Source: a bacterium (lineage in GTDB: Bacteria; Electryoneota; Electryoneia; Electryoneales; Electryoneaceae). From it: a stretch of 64,000 nt of DNA. The DNA lies in NCBI GenBank assembly GCA_028278125.1, contig JANQEY010000014.1, positions 8,114 to 72,113 on the forward strand. Direction: 5' to 3'. The notes below the pieces were generated by a model, which saw only the letters and a program-made list of their open reading frames with translations, did not search any database and was not told where the DNA came from. Numbering within the stretch: position 1 is the first letter of the stretch; every line of letters starts with the position of its first letter. Made by a program: the position numbers and the translations under genes. Of this stretch, positions 63,783 through 64,000 are shown in pieces.

Positions 63783-63899
63783 ATTTAACAAACAGCTGGT
63801 ATGGTTATGGAACCTCTGATTAATTCCATGATGGCCGAGACGCTGTCTTTGTGTCTTGAGATGCAAGGCGGCTTGTGCAGCTAATGGCCTTAGTCCTTA

Positions 63900-63989
63900 G
63901 CAAGCAAGCCAACACAGCAGATCTGGCGCAAAGGCGCGTCCCGTAAGGGTTTGCGCCAAATGGCGCGCTCGCTGTGTTGTGGCGCTTGC
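63900..63989. repeat. Nested imperfect palindrome (about 90 bp) after hldE
   Basis: Outer arms: 63900-63918 (GCAAGCAAGCCAACACAGC) against 63971-63989, whose reverse complement is GCAAGCGCCACAACACAGC, matching at both ends. Inner arms: TGGCGCAAA at 63924-63932 and TTTGCGCCA at 63950-63958, a perfect 9-bp pair around GGCGCGTCCCGTAAGGG. No T-run follows. It may be a REP/MITE-like dispersed repeat or a structured intergenic element; no coding sequence was seen in 63783-64000. Confidence 0.5.
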
Positions 63990-64000
63990 CGTATAGCTAT

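Noticed and set aside
63336..63866. Minus-strand open frame of about 176 codons over the end of hldE
   Set aside because: It lies antisense to a fully conserved hldE nucleotidyltransferase domain, its product has no recognisable motif, and it reflects the codon bias of the plus strand.

Overview
This 64-kb window is one continuous, entirely plus-strand cell-surface glycan locus of about 50 genes, many joined by 4-11 bp start/stop overlaps. The organism is most likely a Gram-negative gammaproteobacterium. The right end has hldE (ADP-L-glycero-D-manno-heptose synthesis), two LPS-kinase-like proteins, tandem WbpM/CapD dehydratases, a WecA-like initiating transferase and an O-antigen-ligase domain, which together are LPS machinery. 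No rRNA, tRNA, CRISPR array, transposase or phage gene was seen. Base composition differs along the window: 21/60 G+C at 15421-15480 against 38/60 at 62821-62880 by direct count. This fits an accessory glycan island abutting more housekeeping-like LPS genes, but the genus cannot be named.

Layout. (1) 1-6442: a pseudaminic-acid (Pse) pathway block: pseB (cut by the window edge), pseC, an aldo/keto reductase, a PseF/SpsF-type cytidylyltransferase, a class III aminotransferase and a PseG-PseH fusion. (2) 6482-14808: an unusual block: a ComA-type phosphosulfolactate synthase, a B12-binding radical SAM enzyme, a NodU-type carbamoyltransferase, an ATP-grasp ligase, a ComB-type 2-phosphosulfolactate phosphatase, a NeuB-family synthase and a PIG-L deacetylase. 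(3) 14931-28665: large GT-B-like transferases (one LIC12162-type), a PseA-type amidotransferase, an amidase, a GNAT acetyltransferase, a second SpsF-like cytidylyltransferase, a DegT aminotransferase, a GT2-NeuA-like fusion, a Gfo/Idh/MocA oxidoreductase and a second NeuB-family synthase. (4) 28792-44338: a second B12 radical SAM enzyme, a sulfotransferase, an ABC exporter, a SPASM radical SAM enzyme, a HisC-like aminotransferase, a methyltransferase, a large surface-carbohydrate protein, a NeuA/2-hydroxyacid-dehydrogenase fusion, an epimerase, a HAD phosphatase and two alkaline-phosphatase/sulfatase-fold proteins. (5) 44706-54260: two methyltransferases, a heparinase II/III-like protein, asparagine synthase, GT2, an epimerase, GT4 and a WecA-like polyprenyl-phosphate sugar transferase. 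(6) 54489-63782: a flippase-like/O-antigen-ligase fusion, two WbpM-type dehydratases, two LPS kinases and hldE.

How the genes may work together. The cluster encodes at least one nonulosonic acid pathway (two NeuB-family synthases and four cytidylyltransferase-like domains), plus tailoring (acetyl, amidino, carbamoyl, methyl and sulfo transfer) and assembly on an undecaprenyl carrier. The most novel signal is the ComA and ComB pair, which in known systems makes 3-sulfolactate from PEP and sulfite. It is embedded among ATP-grasp, NeuB and deacetylase genes, with comB overlapping the NeuB gene by 4 bp. A D-2-hydroxyacid dehydrogenase with intact catalytic residues is also fused to a CMP-sugar synthetase further down. 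I infer, without proof, a sulfolactate-derived (sulfonated) modification of a nonulosonic acid. This would be a sulfonate analogue of the glyceric-acid-type acyl groups known on some bacterial nonulosonic acids.
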